Positions 1-6,003 of a DNA stretch of 6,459 nucleotides are shown here, one piece after another. Location of the stretch: contig JAPPBZ010000299.1 in assembly GCA_026702635.1 (NCBI GenBank), positions 1 to 6,459 on the forward strand. Reading direction: 5' to 3'. The notes under the pieces are model-generated. The model worked only from the letters and a program-made list of their open reading frames with translations. It was not told the origin of the DNA and ran no database searches. The position numbers were made by a program, and so were the translations under genes. Each line of letters opens with the position of its first letter. The stretch's first letter is position 1. Source of the DNA: Bacteroidota bacterium. GTDB lineage: Bacteria; Bacteroidota; Rhodothermia; Rhodothermales; Bin80.

Positions 1-1
1 A

Positions 2-46
2 GCCAGCGTTAGTCGCGTGGAAGAATTTATTGAGGCTCAGAATTAA
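2..46 (+). CDS. 3' end of an unidentified upstream gene (last 14 codons)
   Basis: The frame beginning at base 2 is open from the window edge to a TAA at 44-46 and reads ASVSRVEEFIEAQN. This looks like an amphipathic C-terminal helix, as found at the end of many TIM-barrel isomerases and oxidoreductases. Fourteen residues are too few to name a family. It lies on the same strand as the permease and hydrolase, 136 bp upstream of the permease start, so it could belong to the same gene cluster. It may also be a chance open stretch; the other frames were not clearly worse over so short a distance. Confidence 0.35.
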   Translation, partial: ASVSRVEEFIEAQN

Positions 47-119
47 TTGAAATCTTGATTATATTAGCACGGATCGAATCAGTATCCCGTAGTTGGGATG
101 GTTGTTTCTGTGTATCTCG

Positions 120-160
120 AACGCCGTACGATCACCGATCCTGCGGCGTTTCTTTTATCT
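120..160 (+). terminator. Terminator-like hairpin in the leader of the permease gene
   Basis: Bases 120-128 (AACGCCGTA) pair with 142-150 (TGCGGCGTT), giving a 9-bp stem with one G-T wobble and a 13-base loop. The stem runs straight into a T-rich tract (TCTTTTATCT, 151-160). This has the form of a Rho-independent terminator. It could end the upstream gene, whose stop is at 46, or act as an attenuator, because only 10 bases separate it from the permease ribosome site. A smaller hairpin (ATCCC 84-88 with GGGAT 95-99) lies just before it. The T tract is interrupted, so termination may be partial. Confidence 0.45.
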
Positions 161-170
161 GTCAATCAAC

Positions 171-175
171 AGGAG
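171..175 (+). promoter_or_regulatory. Ribosome binding site that sets the permease start
   Basis: AGGAG at 171-175 is followed by a 7-base spacer and then ATG at 183. This fixes the permease start at 183 rather than at the in-frame TTG at 93, which would add 30 residues encoded by the hairpin-containing leader. Confidence 0.65.
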
Positions 176-182
176 ATTTGAG

Positions 183-1433
183 ATGAATGTAGGACTTGTT
201 GCACGCCTTAGCGTAATGATGTTTGTGCAGTACTTTATTTGGGGAGCTTGGGCGCCCACCTTGGGCAATTATATGAGTGCGGAGGGGATTGGAGACTGGA
301 TTCAGTTAGCCTATGCTCTTGGGCCGATTGCCTGCATTATTGGGCCATTTTTCCTCGGGATGGTGGCGGACCGCTTCTTCGATTCGGAAAAGCTTTTGGG
401 CGTACTCATGCTGATTGCTGGCGCTGCCATGTGCATGATGCCATCGGCTGCCGGGACGAATCTCTTCCTTCCACTATTGGGGTTACATGCACTCTGCTAC
501 TTCCCGACCCTTGGACTTACGGCCTCGCTGGCCTTTCATCATCTGAAGAATCAGGAAAAGGAATTCCCGGTGGTTCGTGTTTTTGGAACGATTGGCTGGG
601 CTGCCATTGGATTATTTATGGGATATGTTCTCCAGGCAGATGCTTCTCCGACTCCGCTCTATATCGGAGGAGGCGCCGCGCTCTTTCTTGGACTATATAG
701 TTTTACACTTCCTTACACACCACCACCGTCAAGAGGGCAGTCCACCTCATGGAAGCAGATCGCTGGTATTGATGCATTTAATGCACTAAAGAGCAAGTCT
801 TTTGTGGTCTTCCTTGCGGCAGCAATGCTCATATTCATTGCGTTCGGAACGTATTTCCCTTACGCACCACTGTATTTTTCTCAAGTTAATGCGGAGGTCT
901 TTACGGGCACAAATCTCTTTGCCAACCCTAGTGGGGAGATGGCATGGGGGCAGGTGAGCGAGATTTTCTTTATGCTCATGATTCCATTTTTCTTCCGCCG
1001 CCTGGGAGTGAAGTGGATGCTTCTTCTTGGCATGCTGGCTTGGGTTGCCCGCTTTGCAATCTTCGCATTAGGGGGCAGCGTGGAGATGTACTGGTTTATC
1101 ATGATTGGAATTCTGATTCACGGGATCTGCTACGATTTCTTTTTCGTTACCGGGCAGATTTACATTGATAAGAAAACCGCCCCCGAAGTCCGCGGTCAAG
1201 TGCAGGGACTGCTCGTTCTCCTTACCCAGGGAATCGGGTTCTTCTTGGGAACTCAATTAAGTGGTGCCTACGTAAATACGTTTGGAGACAACGGACAGCT
1301 AGATATCGCTGGTTGGGGTACATTCTGGACAATCTTTGCGGTTGCAACGTTCGTGTTCTCCTTGGCCTTCGTTCTGCTATTTGATGACAAAGTTGCAGAT
1401 TACAATAAATCTGCAGAAACGCAAACGGAGTAA
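183..1433 (+). CDS. MFS permease, nucleoside:H+ symporter (NupG/XapB-like) family
   Basis: This is a 416-residue inner-membrane protein, the usual length for the family, with about twelve hydrophobic segments. Visible features are an N-terminal helix with YFIWGAW (17-23); the MFS loop 2-3 motif GMVADRFF (59-66); RVFGTIGWA (132-140) at the start of helix 5; a hydrophilic central loop (about 178-203); and HGICYDFFFVTGQIYIDK (313-330) followed by VRGQVQG (336-342). The last two closely resemble conserved segments of NupG-type symporters. Characterised members import nucleosides with protons. FCB and planctomycete homologues often sit beside sugar-oxidation or DUF1080 genes, so a sugar or other small polar substrate is equally possible here. 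The start follows the AGGAG at 171. The next gene begins 26 bp after the stop on the same strand, which suggests co-transcription. Family is well supported; substrate is not. Confidence 0.9.
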   Translation: MNVGLVARLSVMMFVQYFIWGAWAPTLGNYMSAEGIGDWIQLAYALGPIACIIGPFFLGMVADRFFDSEKLLGVLMLIAGAAMCMMPSAAGTNLFLPLLGLHALCYFPTLGLTASLAFHHLKNQEKEFPVVRVFGTIGWAAIGLFMGYVLQADASPTPLYIGGGAALFLGLYSFTLPYTPPPSRGQSTSWKQIAGIDAFNALKSKSFVVFLAAAMLIFIAFGTYFPYAPLYFSQVNAEVFTGTNLFANPSGEMAWGQVSEIFFMLMIPFFFRRLGVKWMLLLGMLAWVARFAIFALGGSVEMYWFIMIGILIHGICYDFFFVTGQIYIDKKTAPEVRGQVQGLLVLLTQGIGFFLGTQLSGAYVNTFGDNGQLDIAGWGTFWTIFAVATFVFSLAFVLLFDDKVADYNKSAETQTE

Positions 1434-1459
1434 CATTATTAAACAAACCCTCGATTACA

Positions 1460-2176
1460 ATGATGACGCGGTTAATTGCAGCCGGTACAGTGACTGGTGC
1501 ACTTTTTATGGTAACGCATTCCACTTCGGCACAAGCTTCGGAAGAAGCAGCTGATGAAGCCGTAACACCGGATACTTCCTGGCAGGAACTTGGTGCTGAC
1601 GAGTGGCGACGTTACGGGGGCGAAGGGATTCCCGGCGCGTGGCAGGTTGGTGAAGATGGGACACTACACTTTTCGGGTGAGGGAGAGGGTGGTGATATTA
1701 TCACGATAGAGCAGTATGAGAATTTCGAGTTGAAACTGGAGTGGAAAATTTCCCCTGCGGGCAACAGTGGTATCATGTTCAGGGTATCTGAGGCACATGA
1801 TTACCCCTGGCGTACCGGTCCGGAATATCAGATTCTGGATAATGACGCACACCCCGACGCCAAGGAGGGCGCAGATCGTCACGCGGGAGCAAACTATGAT
1901 ATGCATGCCCCATCAGCGGATGTAGTCAATCCGGTCGGAGAGTGGAATCAAGCTCGTATTGTTGTTGACGGAGCAAAGGTTGAGCATTGGCTCAACGGTG
2001 AAAAGATCGTCTCCTATGAGCTATGGAGTGATGCGTGGAAAGCCTCTATTGCCGAAAGCAAATGGATTGACATGCCCGACTATGGAATGACGAAGGTGGG
2101 GCATATCTGTCTTCAGGATCATAGTGATCCGGTGTGGTTTCGGAATATTCGAATCCGCCGTTTGCCTGCATCTTAG
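1460..2176 (+). CDS. Secreted DUF1080 (3-keto-disaccharide hydrolase) domain protein
   Basis: This 238-residue protein begins with a Sec signal peptide: MMTR, a hydrophobic stretch to about residue 19, and a likely cleavage after AQA at 24-26. An acidic linker follows, then one DUF1080/PF06439 concanavalin-like β-sandwich (about 39-235). Family landmarks are WQELGADEW (41-49), LEWKISPAGNSGIMFR (93-108), GPEYQILDN (120-128), WNQARIVVDG (162-171), HWLNGEKI (176-183) and the closing ICLQDH...VWFRNIRIR (216-233). Characterised members cleave glycosides or disaccharides oxidised at C3 of the sugar, outside the cytoplasm; the substrate here is unknown. ATG codons at 1460 and 1463 are both possible starts. 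No Shine-Dalgarno sequence precedes them, so translation may depend on coupling to the permease 26 bp upstream or on an A/T-rich leader. A strong terminator follows the gene. Confidence 0.93.
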   Translation: MMTRLIAAGTVTGALFMVTHSTSAQASEEAADEAVTPDTSWQELGADEWRRYGGEGIPGAWQVGEDGTLHFSGEGEGGDIITIEQYENFELKLEWKISPAGNSGIMFRVSEAHDYPWRTGPEYQILDNDAHPDAKEGADRHAGANYDMHAPSADVVNPVGEWNQARIVVDGAKVEHWLNGEKIVSYELWSDAWKASIAESKWIDMPDYGMTKVGHICLQDHSDPVWFRNIRIRRLPAS

Positions 2177-2225
2177 CTCAAAACAACCGGGGTCTTGAAG
2201 GTGAATTGAAGCGGGATTGAATGTT

Positions 2226-2247
2226 CAACGATAAAGAATTGTCGTTG
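2226..2247 (+). other. Small hairpin in the 3' untranslated region of the hydrolase
   Basis: CAACGATAA (2226-2234) pairs with TTGTCGTTG (2239-2247), a 9-bp stem with one T-G wobble and a four-base loop. No T tract follows, so it is not an intrinsic terminator. It lies about 50 bp after the DUF1080 stop and 67 bp before the real terminator. It could protect the mRNA 3' end or be chance. Confidence 0.3.
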
Positions 2248-2313
2248 GCGTGCGTCTCTTGTATTTAAAATATGTCCCGATGCACTATCTTTTACCATTA
2301 GGTTTAGTGGTGA

Positions 2314-2353
2314 GAGCCTTGGGGGTTTGGGTCCCCAAGGCTCGTTTTTTTTT
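2314..2353 (+). terminator. Strong Rho-independent terminator after the DUF1080 gene
   Basis: GAGCCTTGGGG (2314-2324) pairs perfectly with CCCCAAGGCTC (2333-2343) around an 8-base loop. One G and then nine T residues (2345-2353) follow. The T run is only on the plus-strand side, so it ends the permease/hydrolase transcript and not the converging minus-strand transcript. It lies 138 bp after the DUF1080 stop. Confidence 0.92.
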
Positions 2354-2391
2354 CTCCTATCTCGCTCAGCAGCCAACCGGTTTGAGTTGTG

Positions 2392-2735
2392 TCACTCAGG
2401 CAAAGCCAATGCCAGATACACGCCCCGAACCTTGCCCCCACCGTTCTACCATTTCTGGCAACAAAAATCAGGCCATCTGAAGCAATTTCCTCGCCACCAG
2501 GATATTCCGTATCTGTTCGCAGGATACGTTTTGTCCGTCAACTCGAGACATTTATCAAGTGGCAGAGACCAGTCAACTGTGTCCGCGGTCAGGTCCACCT
2601 TGGGCGCTTGGCTACCGAGTAATCAGCCGGGTAAATAAATCGGTTGTAACCGGTGTTCCTTTACGGAGGGCTGGCGAAGAAGTTACTAAATTCGAGATCA
2701 GTGATTTCGATCGAATCGTGTTGAGTACGATCTAG
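2392..2735 (-). pseudogene. Decayed 3' remnant of a second PQQ dehydrogenase gene (tandem paralogue)
   Basis: Read on the minus strand, this region matches the C-terminal part of the intact quinoprotein next to it (residues about 554-716), in several frames. From 2732 it reads DRTQHDSIEITDLEFSNFFA, 11 of 20 identical to DHTPSDTIQVTDPQLSNFFA. It then meets a nonsense TAA (2663-2661) where the intact gene has Tyr577, and continues NTGYNRF in the same frame. After a short deletion another frame gives TVDWSLPL (intact TIDWSIPL), then a further shift gives DGLIFVA (intact GGLIFIA). About 44 codons are then missing before GGGK, and the end reads YLALALPE followed by TGA at 2394-2392 (intact YLAFALPE). 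At least three frame changes, one nonsense codon and the loss of everything upstream show that it is dead. The divergence suggests an old paralogue rather than a recent copying accident. Its gene order and strand match the intact copy. Confidence 0.88.
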
Positions 2736-2973
2736 TCCCCACTGGAGGCGTAATTGGCCCTTCCTCTACGCCGTATAAAAAATGTTTCAACCTAGGTACT
2801 CTGTTGTGGAGATCAGGAAGTTAAAGAACCGTTGGGGCTGAACATAGACCCGTGAAAGTTGCAAGACTGTACAAACGCATGCCAAAAAGAGGAGGGCAAA
2901 GCAAGAGGGGAAATTTCAGAATCGATGTTGAAATCACTGTTACTCAATCGTGAGACAGTCCTCATCACTTCAA
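2736..2973. other. Unassigned spacer between the pseudogene and the intact PQQ dehydrogenase gene
   Basis: This is part of the 797-bp stretch without an intact gene (2177-2973); the rest holds the 3' UTR hairpin, the terminator and the pseudogene. I see no convincing coding sequence here on either strand, and no resemblance to the cytochrome or upstream part of the quinoprotein gene. A short inverted repeat (GGCGTA 2747-2752 with TACGCC 2767-2772) is present, but on the minus strand it has no T tract after it. A weak minus-strand hairpin lies near 2911-2932 (ATTTCA/TGAAAT). No clear terminator for the minus-strand genes was found. It may be fully eroded paralogue sequence. Confidence 0.4.
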
Positions 2974-5124
2974 CTATTCCGGTAAAGCAAATGCCAAATA
3001 CGCATCCCCTGACTTTGTCCCCATCTTCCCGCCACCTGCGGCGATGACCACGTATTGCTTCCCGTTAACCGCATACGTCGCGGGTGTTGCATAGCCTCCC
3101 GCAGGAAGTTGGGTTTCCCATAACAGAGTCCCCGAATCTTTGTTGAACGCCCGAAAGCGTTCGTCCTTGGTTGCGGCAATAAAAATCAAACCACCTGAAG
3201 TAATTACCGGGCCACCATAATTTTCCGTTCCGGTTTGCGGGATACCTTGGGCCGTCAATTCGGGGAATTCACCAAGTGGAATCGACCAGTCAATCGTACC
3301 TGTGTTCAGGTTGATTGCGTTCAATGTCCCCCACGGCGGTTTGACTGCCGGATAACCGTCCTGATCAAAAAATCGGTTGTAGCCAGTGTGTCCGTATGGA
3401 GAACCGGCGAAGAAATTACTCAGTTGAGGATCCGTGACTTGGATCGTGTCGCTTGGGGTATGATCTGCTTCACCAAATAAGAAATCAGTAATAGCAGATA
3501 CCTCGTCTGATTTCAGAAAGCCAAACGAAGGCATAAATCCGATCCCTTGTGCGATCTGATTCTTTACATCATCTTTTGTCATTCGGGATTCCAGACCCGT
3601 CAAGGCGGGCATCTCACCGCCACTGGATCCCTCCAATTTAGGTCCGTGACAACCAGCACAGTAGCGTGCATATAAACCCGCACCCGTAGCGGCATTGTCC
3701 GGGTTGAGTGGAACCATTGTCAGGATCCATGGCATTTCGTTGCTGTTGACATAGAGTATGCCCGTGGTCGGATCATATCCAGCGCCGCCCCATTCTGCGC
3801 CACCATCAAATCCAGGGTAGATAATCGTCCCCTCTACACTTGGAGGTACAAACTGTCCGTTCGAGCGAACCTGACGAAAACGCTCCAGCACATAGTCGTG
3901 AGATTCCTGCGAGATGTCTGTGATATCCTCTTCATCAAACCGCTGACGTGCAAATGGAGGGGGTTTTAATGGAATTGGTTGGGTTGGCCACGCCTCTTCA
4001 CCATAGAGATCTGAGGGTGGGAATTCTTGTTCTTCAACCGGAAAGAGAGGGACCCCCGTTTTCCGATCCAGAAGGAAGACATGTCCGCTTTTCGTGACCT
4101 GTGCGACGGCATCAATACTGTGCCCTTCATGCGTAACGGTAACTAAATTAGGAGCAGCGGGCAGGTCACGATCCCAAATATCATGGTGTACTGTCTGAAA
4201 ATGCCATTTACGTTCGCCCGTCATGGCATCCAATGCCAGGACGGAATTCGCAAAAAGATTTTCTCCAATACGATTACCACCCCAAAAATCAAAAGCTGCT
4301 GACCCCGTGGGTAGAAAGACCATTCCCCGTTTTTTGTCCAGGCTCAAGCCACTCCATGCATTCGCACCCCCACTGTACAAGTATGCCTCTGCTGGCCATG
4401 TGTCATATCCAAACTCCTCAGGGTGCGGGATGGTACGGAAGGTCCAAACCACCTCTCCTGTTCGTACATCATATGCCCGAATATGGCCAGGTGCAGAGCG
4501 AATTCCCTCTGATAGGGAGGTCCCCTGAATCAATAGATGTCGGTAAATAATCCCAGGAGTTCGTGCGGATACGGCCAAGCCTGTCACATCACGCCCAAGA
4601 TCTTTGCGTAAATCAACCGACCCTGCTTCGCCAAATGTTAGAATTGGCTCTCCGGTAAGTGCGTTCAATGCGAATATTCTAGATCCGGCGGAATAGAGAA
4701 TACGGGATTCATGGTCGTCATTCCCTTCCCAATAGGCCACACCTCGATTAATTCCGGGACCCTCCGCTACTGCGCCTGCATCAAACGGATCAAAACGCCA
4801 GATTTCCTCTCCAGTTGCCGCATTCAAAGCGAATGTCTTCAATCCTGGTGAAGTGGCATATAGGATTGAGTCCACGACAATGGGGTTGCATTGTATTTGA
4901 GTACGGCCTGTGCTGTCGGCGTCACCCGAGTTGTAGACCCAGGCCAACGCGAGTTCAGCCACATTGTCCTGATTGATCTGATCAAGGGTAGAGTAGTGAC
5001 TACTCGTGGCATCACCTAGATATACTGACCAGTCCCTATAAGAATCTTCGCTATCCGTAGGGTTTTGATTGGAAGCGCAACCACATAAAGCGATGACTAA
5101 AAAGCAGATGCTGATGCGCCACAT
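2974..5124 (-). CDS. PQQ-dependent dehydrogenase lipoprotein with inserted cytochrome c domain (membrane glucose dehydrogenase-like)
   Basis: This 716-residue exported quinoprotein has a lipoprotein signal (MWRISICFLVIALCGC, lipid-anchored Cys16, then Ala) and an eight-bladed PQQ propeller. Landmarks match membrane glucose dehydrogenase: DQINQDNVAELALAW (48-62), NRGVAYW (126-132), GHIRAYDVRTGEVVWTF (213-229), HHDIWDRDLP (313-322) and PGFDGGAEWGG (437-447). Asp318 and Lys345 have the same 27-residue spacing as Asp466 and Lys493 of E. coli Gcd, recalled as catalytic/PQQ-contacting. A cytochrome c domain (about 480-550; heme motif CAGCH 489-493, probable ligand Met531) is inserted before the last blades. 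There is no adjacent Cys pair as in methanol dehydrogenase. Predicted reaction: oxidation of a sugar or alcohol in the periplasm with electrons passed to the heme. The ATG at 5124 was chosen because it starts the signal peptide; the frame stays open to a TTG at 5262 inside the HAD gene. No clear Shine-Dalgarno is present. It lies 70 bp after the HAD stop, probably in the same operon. The substrate is unknown. Confidence 0.93.
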   Translation of the reverse strand: MWRISICFLVIALCGCASNQNPTDSEDSYRDWSVYLGDATSSHYSTLDQINQDNVAELALAWVYNSGDADSTGRTQIQCNPIVVDSILYATSPGLKTFALNAATGEEIWRFDPFDAGAVAEGPGINRGVAYWEGNDDHESRILYSAGSRIFALNALTGEPILTFGEAGSVDLRKDLGRDVTGLAVSARTPGIIYRHLLIQGTSLSEGIRSAPGHIRAYDVRTGEVVWTFRTIPHPEEFGYDTWPAEAYLYSGGANAWSGLSLDKKRGMVFLPTGSAAFDFWGGNRIGENLFANSVLALDAMTGERKWHFQTVHHDIWDRDLPAAPNLVTVTHEGHSIDAVAQVTKSGHVFLLDRKTGVPLFPVEEQEFPPSDLYGEEAWPTQPIPLKPPPFARQRFDEEDITDISQESHDYVLERFRQVRSNGQFVPPSVEGTIIYPGFDGGAEWGGAGYDPTTGILYVNSNEMPWILTMVPLNPDNAATGAGLYARYCAGCHGPKLEGSSGGEMPALTGLESRMTKDDVKNQIAQGIGFMPSFGFLKSDEVSAITDFLFGEADHTPSDTIQVTDPQLSNFFAGSPYGHTGYNRFFDQDGYPAVKPPWGTLNAINLNTGTIDWSIPLGEFPELTAQGIPQTGTENYGGPVITSGGLIFIAATKDERFRAFNKDSGTLLWETQLPAGGYATPATYAVNGKQYVVIAAGGGKMGTKSGDAYLAFALPE

Positions 5125-5194
5125 TGACTCAATCGGTTTAGTTTTAGGCTGTTCCTTTCCAAGGCTAGGACTGACGATGGTTTGTGCAATGATC

Positions 5195-5881
5195 TCAAGC
5201 GGATTGGGCTTCATGACTTGTTGGAGAGAGAAGGGTTCTAAGATATACTTCAATCTCCGCAATGGAACGGAATACAGCGTGCGCGCCGGCGTCCTGCAGG
5301 GCTTGGTGGGGGAATGTGGTCGTTAGTCCCAGGACATGGCATCCCGCTCGTAGTCCACTGAGGATTCCGTATTTCGAATCCTCAATCACAATACATTCCT
5401 CGGCAGGTGCGTCCAAACGAGCAGCAGTGATCAGATATGGTTGGGGATCCGGCTTTGGCAGGTGAACATCTTCAATCGTTGTGACTGACGAAAAATAGGG
5501 AGCTAGTCCAAACTTTGTAAATGCTCTTTCCTGATCAGCTTTTGTGGCAGAAGTTACCAAGCCCAGGGGCATACTCTGCTCATGCAGGAGCTGAACAAGA
5601 CTCAGAGCACCCGGCATCAGTTGGAGTTCATCCGACAGGCTTGCGAAAGCTTCATGTTTTGCTTTAACAAGATTTCCAACTGTGGTAGACCCGGTACCAA
5701 AATGTTCGGCAATGAATTCATAGACCCGATCTTCTGTCCATCCCTTGAATAGGGGGTTCACGGTCTTGGGAACATCTAGGCCAAATTGCCTACATACAAT
5801 GTCCTGCGCTTTTTCATGCAAGTATTCGGAATCAACAATGACTCCGTCCATGTCAAACAATATGGCCGAGGGAGCTACAAT
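5195..5881 (-). CDS. HAD-superfamily hydrolase, β-phosphoglucomutase/sugar-phosphatase-like, with apparent ATT start
   Basis: A cytoplasmic protein of about 228 residues, full length for subfamily IA HAD enzymes. From the proposed start it carries DMDGVIVDSE (10-19; nucleophile Asp10 and acid/base Asp12), a helical C1 cap (about 25-90), VTSAT (109-113, motif II), KPDP (143-146, motif III Lys) and IEDSKYG (166-172, motif IV). These residues are all present, so the enzyme should be active. The DGVIVDSE type includes β-phosphoglucomutases and sugar-phosphate phosphatases; the sequence does not decide between them. The only orthodox start in range is a TTG at 5860. It would leave just two residues before the catalytic Asp, deleting strand β1 (SAIL), and it lies 30 bases from the Shine-Dalgarno. 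ATT at 5881 has AGGAGGT 9 bases upstream and gives VAPSAILFDMDG, a normal N-terminus. An ATG at 5902 in the same frame is cut off by TAG after five codons. The gene lies between the SMP-30-like gene and the quinoprotein, all on one strand. Confidence 0.88.
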   Translation of the reverse strand: MVAPSAILFDMDGVIVDSEYLHEKAQDIVCRQFGLDVPKTVNPLFKGWTEDRVYEFIAEHFGTGSTTVGNLVKAKHEAFASLSDELQLMPGALSLVQLLHEQSMPLGLVTSATKADQERAFTKFGLAPYFSSVTTIEDVHLPKPDPQPYLITAARLDAPAEECIVIEDSKYGILSGLRAGCHVLGLTTTFPHQALQDAGAHAVFRSIAEIEVYLRTLLSPTSHEAQSA

Positions 5882-5890
5882 AGCCTATTT

Positions 5891-5897
5891 ACCTCCT
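5891..5897 (-). promoter_or_regulatory. Perfect Shine-Dalgarno sequence that points to an ATT start
   Basis: The minus strand reads AGGAGGT here, the best ribosome site in the window, 9 bases before ATT at 5881-5879. No ATG, GTG or TTG lies at a working distance in the HAD frame. The site falls inside a five-codon mini-frame (ATG at 5902, TAG at 5887-5885, reading MPGGK) that ends three bases before the ATT. Confidence 0.7.
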
Positions 5898-6003
5898 GGC
5901 ATGATAGATACGGGCGGCGTAAAGGTCGCTACCAATTGTTTTATCGCCGAAAGCGCTGCACACTCTGAAAGCAGAATCACGGCTATCCGAATTGCAATCA
6001 ATC

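Noticed and set aside
93..182. In-frame TTG start at 93 giving a 30-residue longer permease
   Set aside because: The extension is encoded by the hairpin leader, has no ribosome site, and AGGAG sits 7 bases before ATG 183, where family members begin.
2327..2638. Plus-strand open frames of 76-103 codons between 2250 and 2638
   Set aside because: They lie opposite the quinoprotein pseudogene or run through the terminator hairpin, and their translations look like no known protein.
2747..2772. GGCGTA/TACGCC inverted repeat as a terminator or IS end
   Set aside because: The stem is only 6 bp with a 14-base loop, has no T tract after it on the minus strand, and shows no target duplication or transposase nearby.
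5125..5262. Longer quinoprotein starting at TTG 5262 or ATG 5214
   Set aside because: Either would bury the lipoprotein signal peptide 30-46 residues inside; neither has a ribosome site. The ATG at 5124 starts a proper signal peptide with a lipobox.
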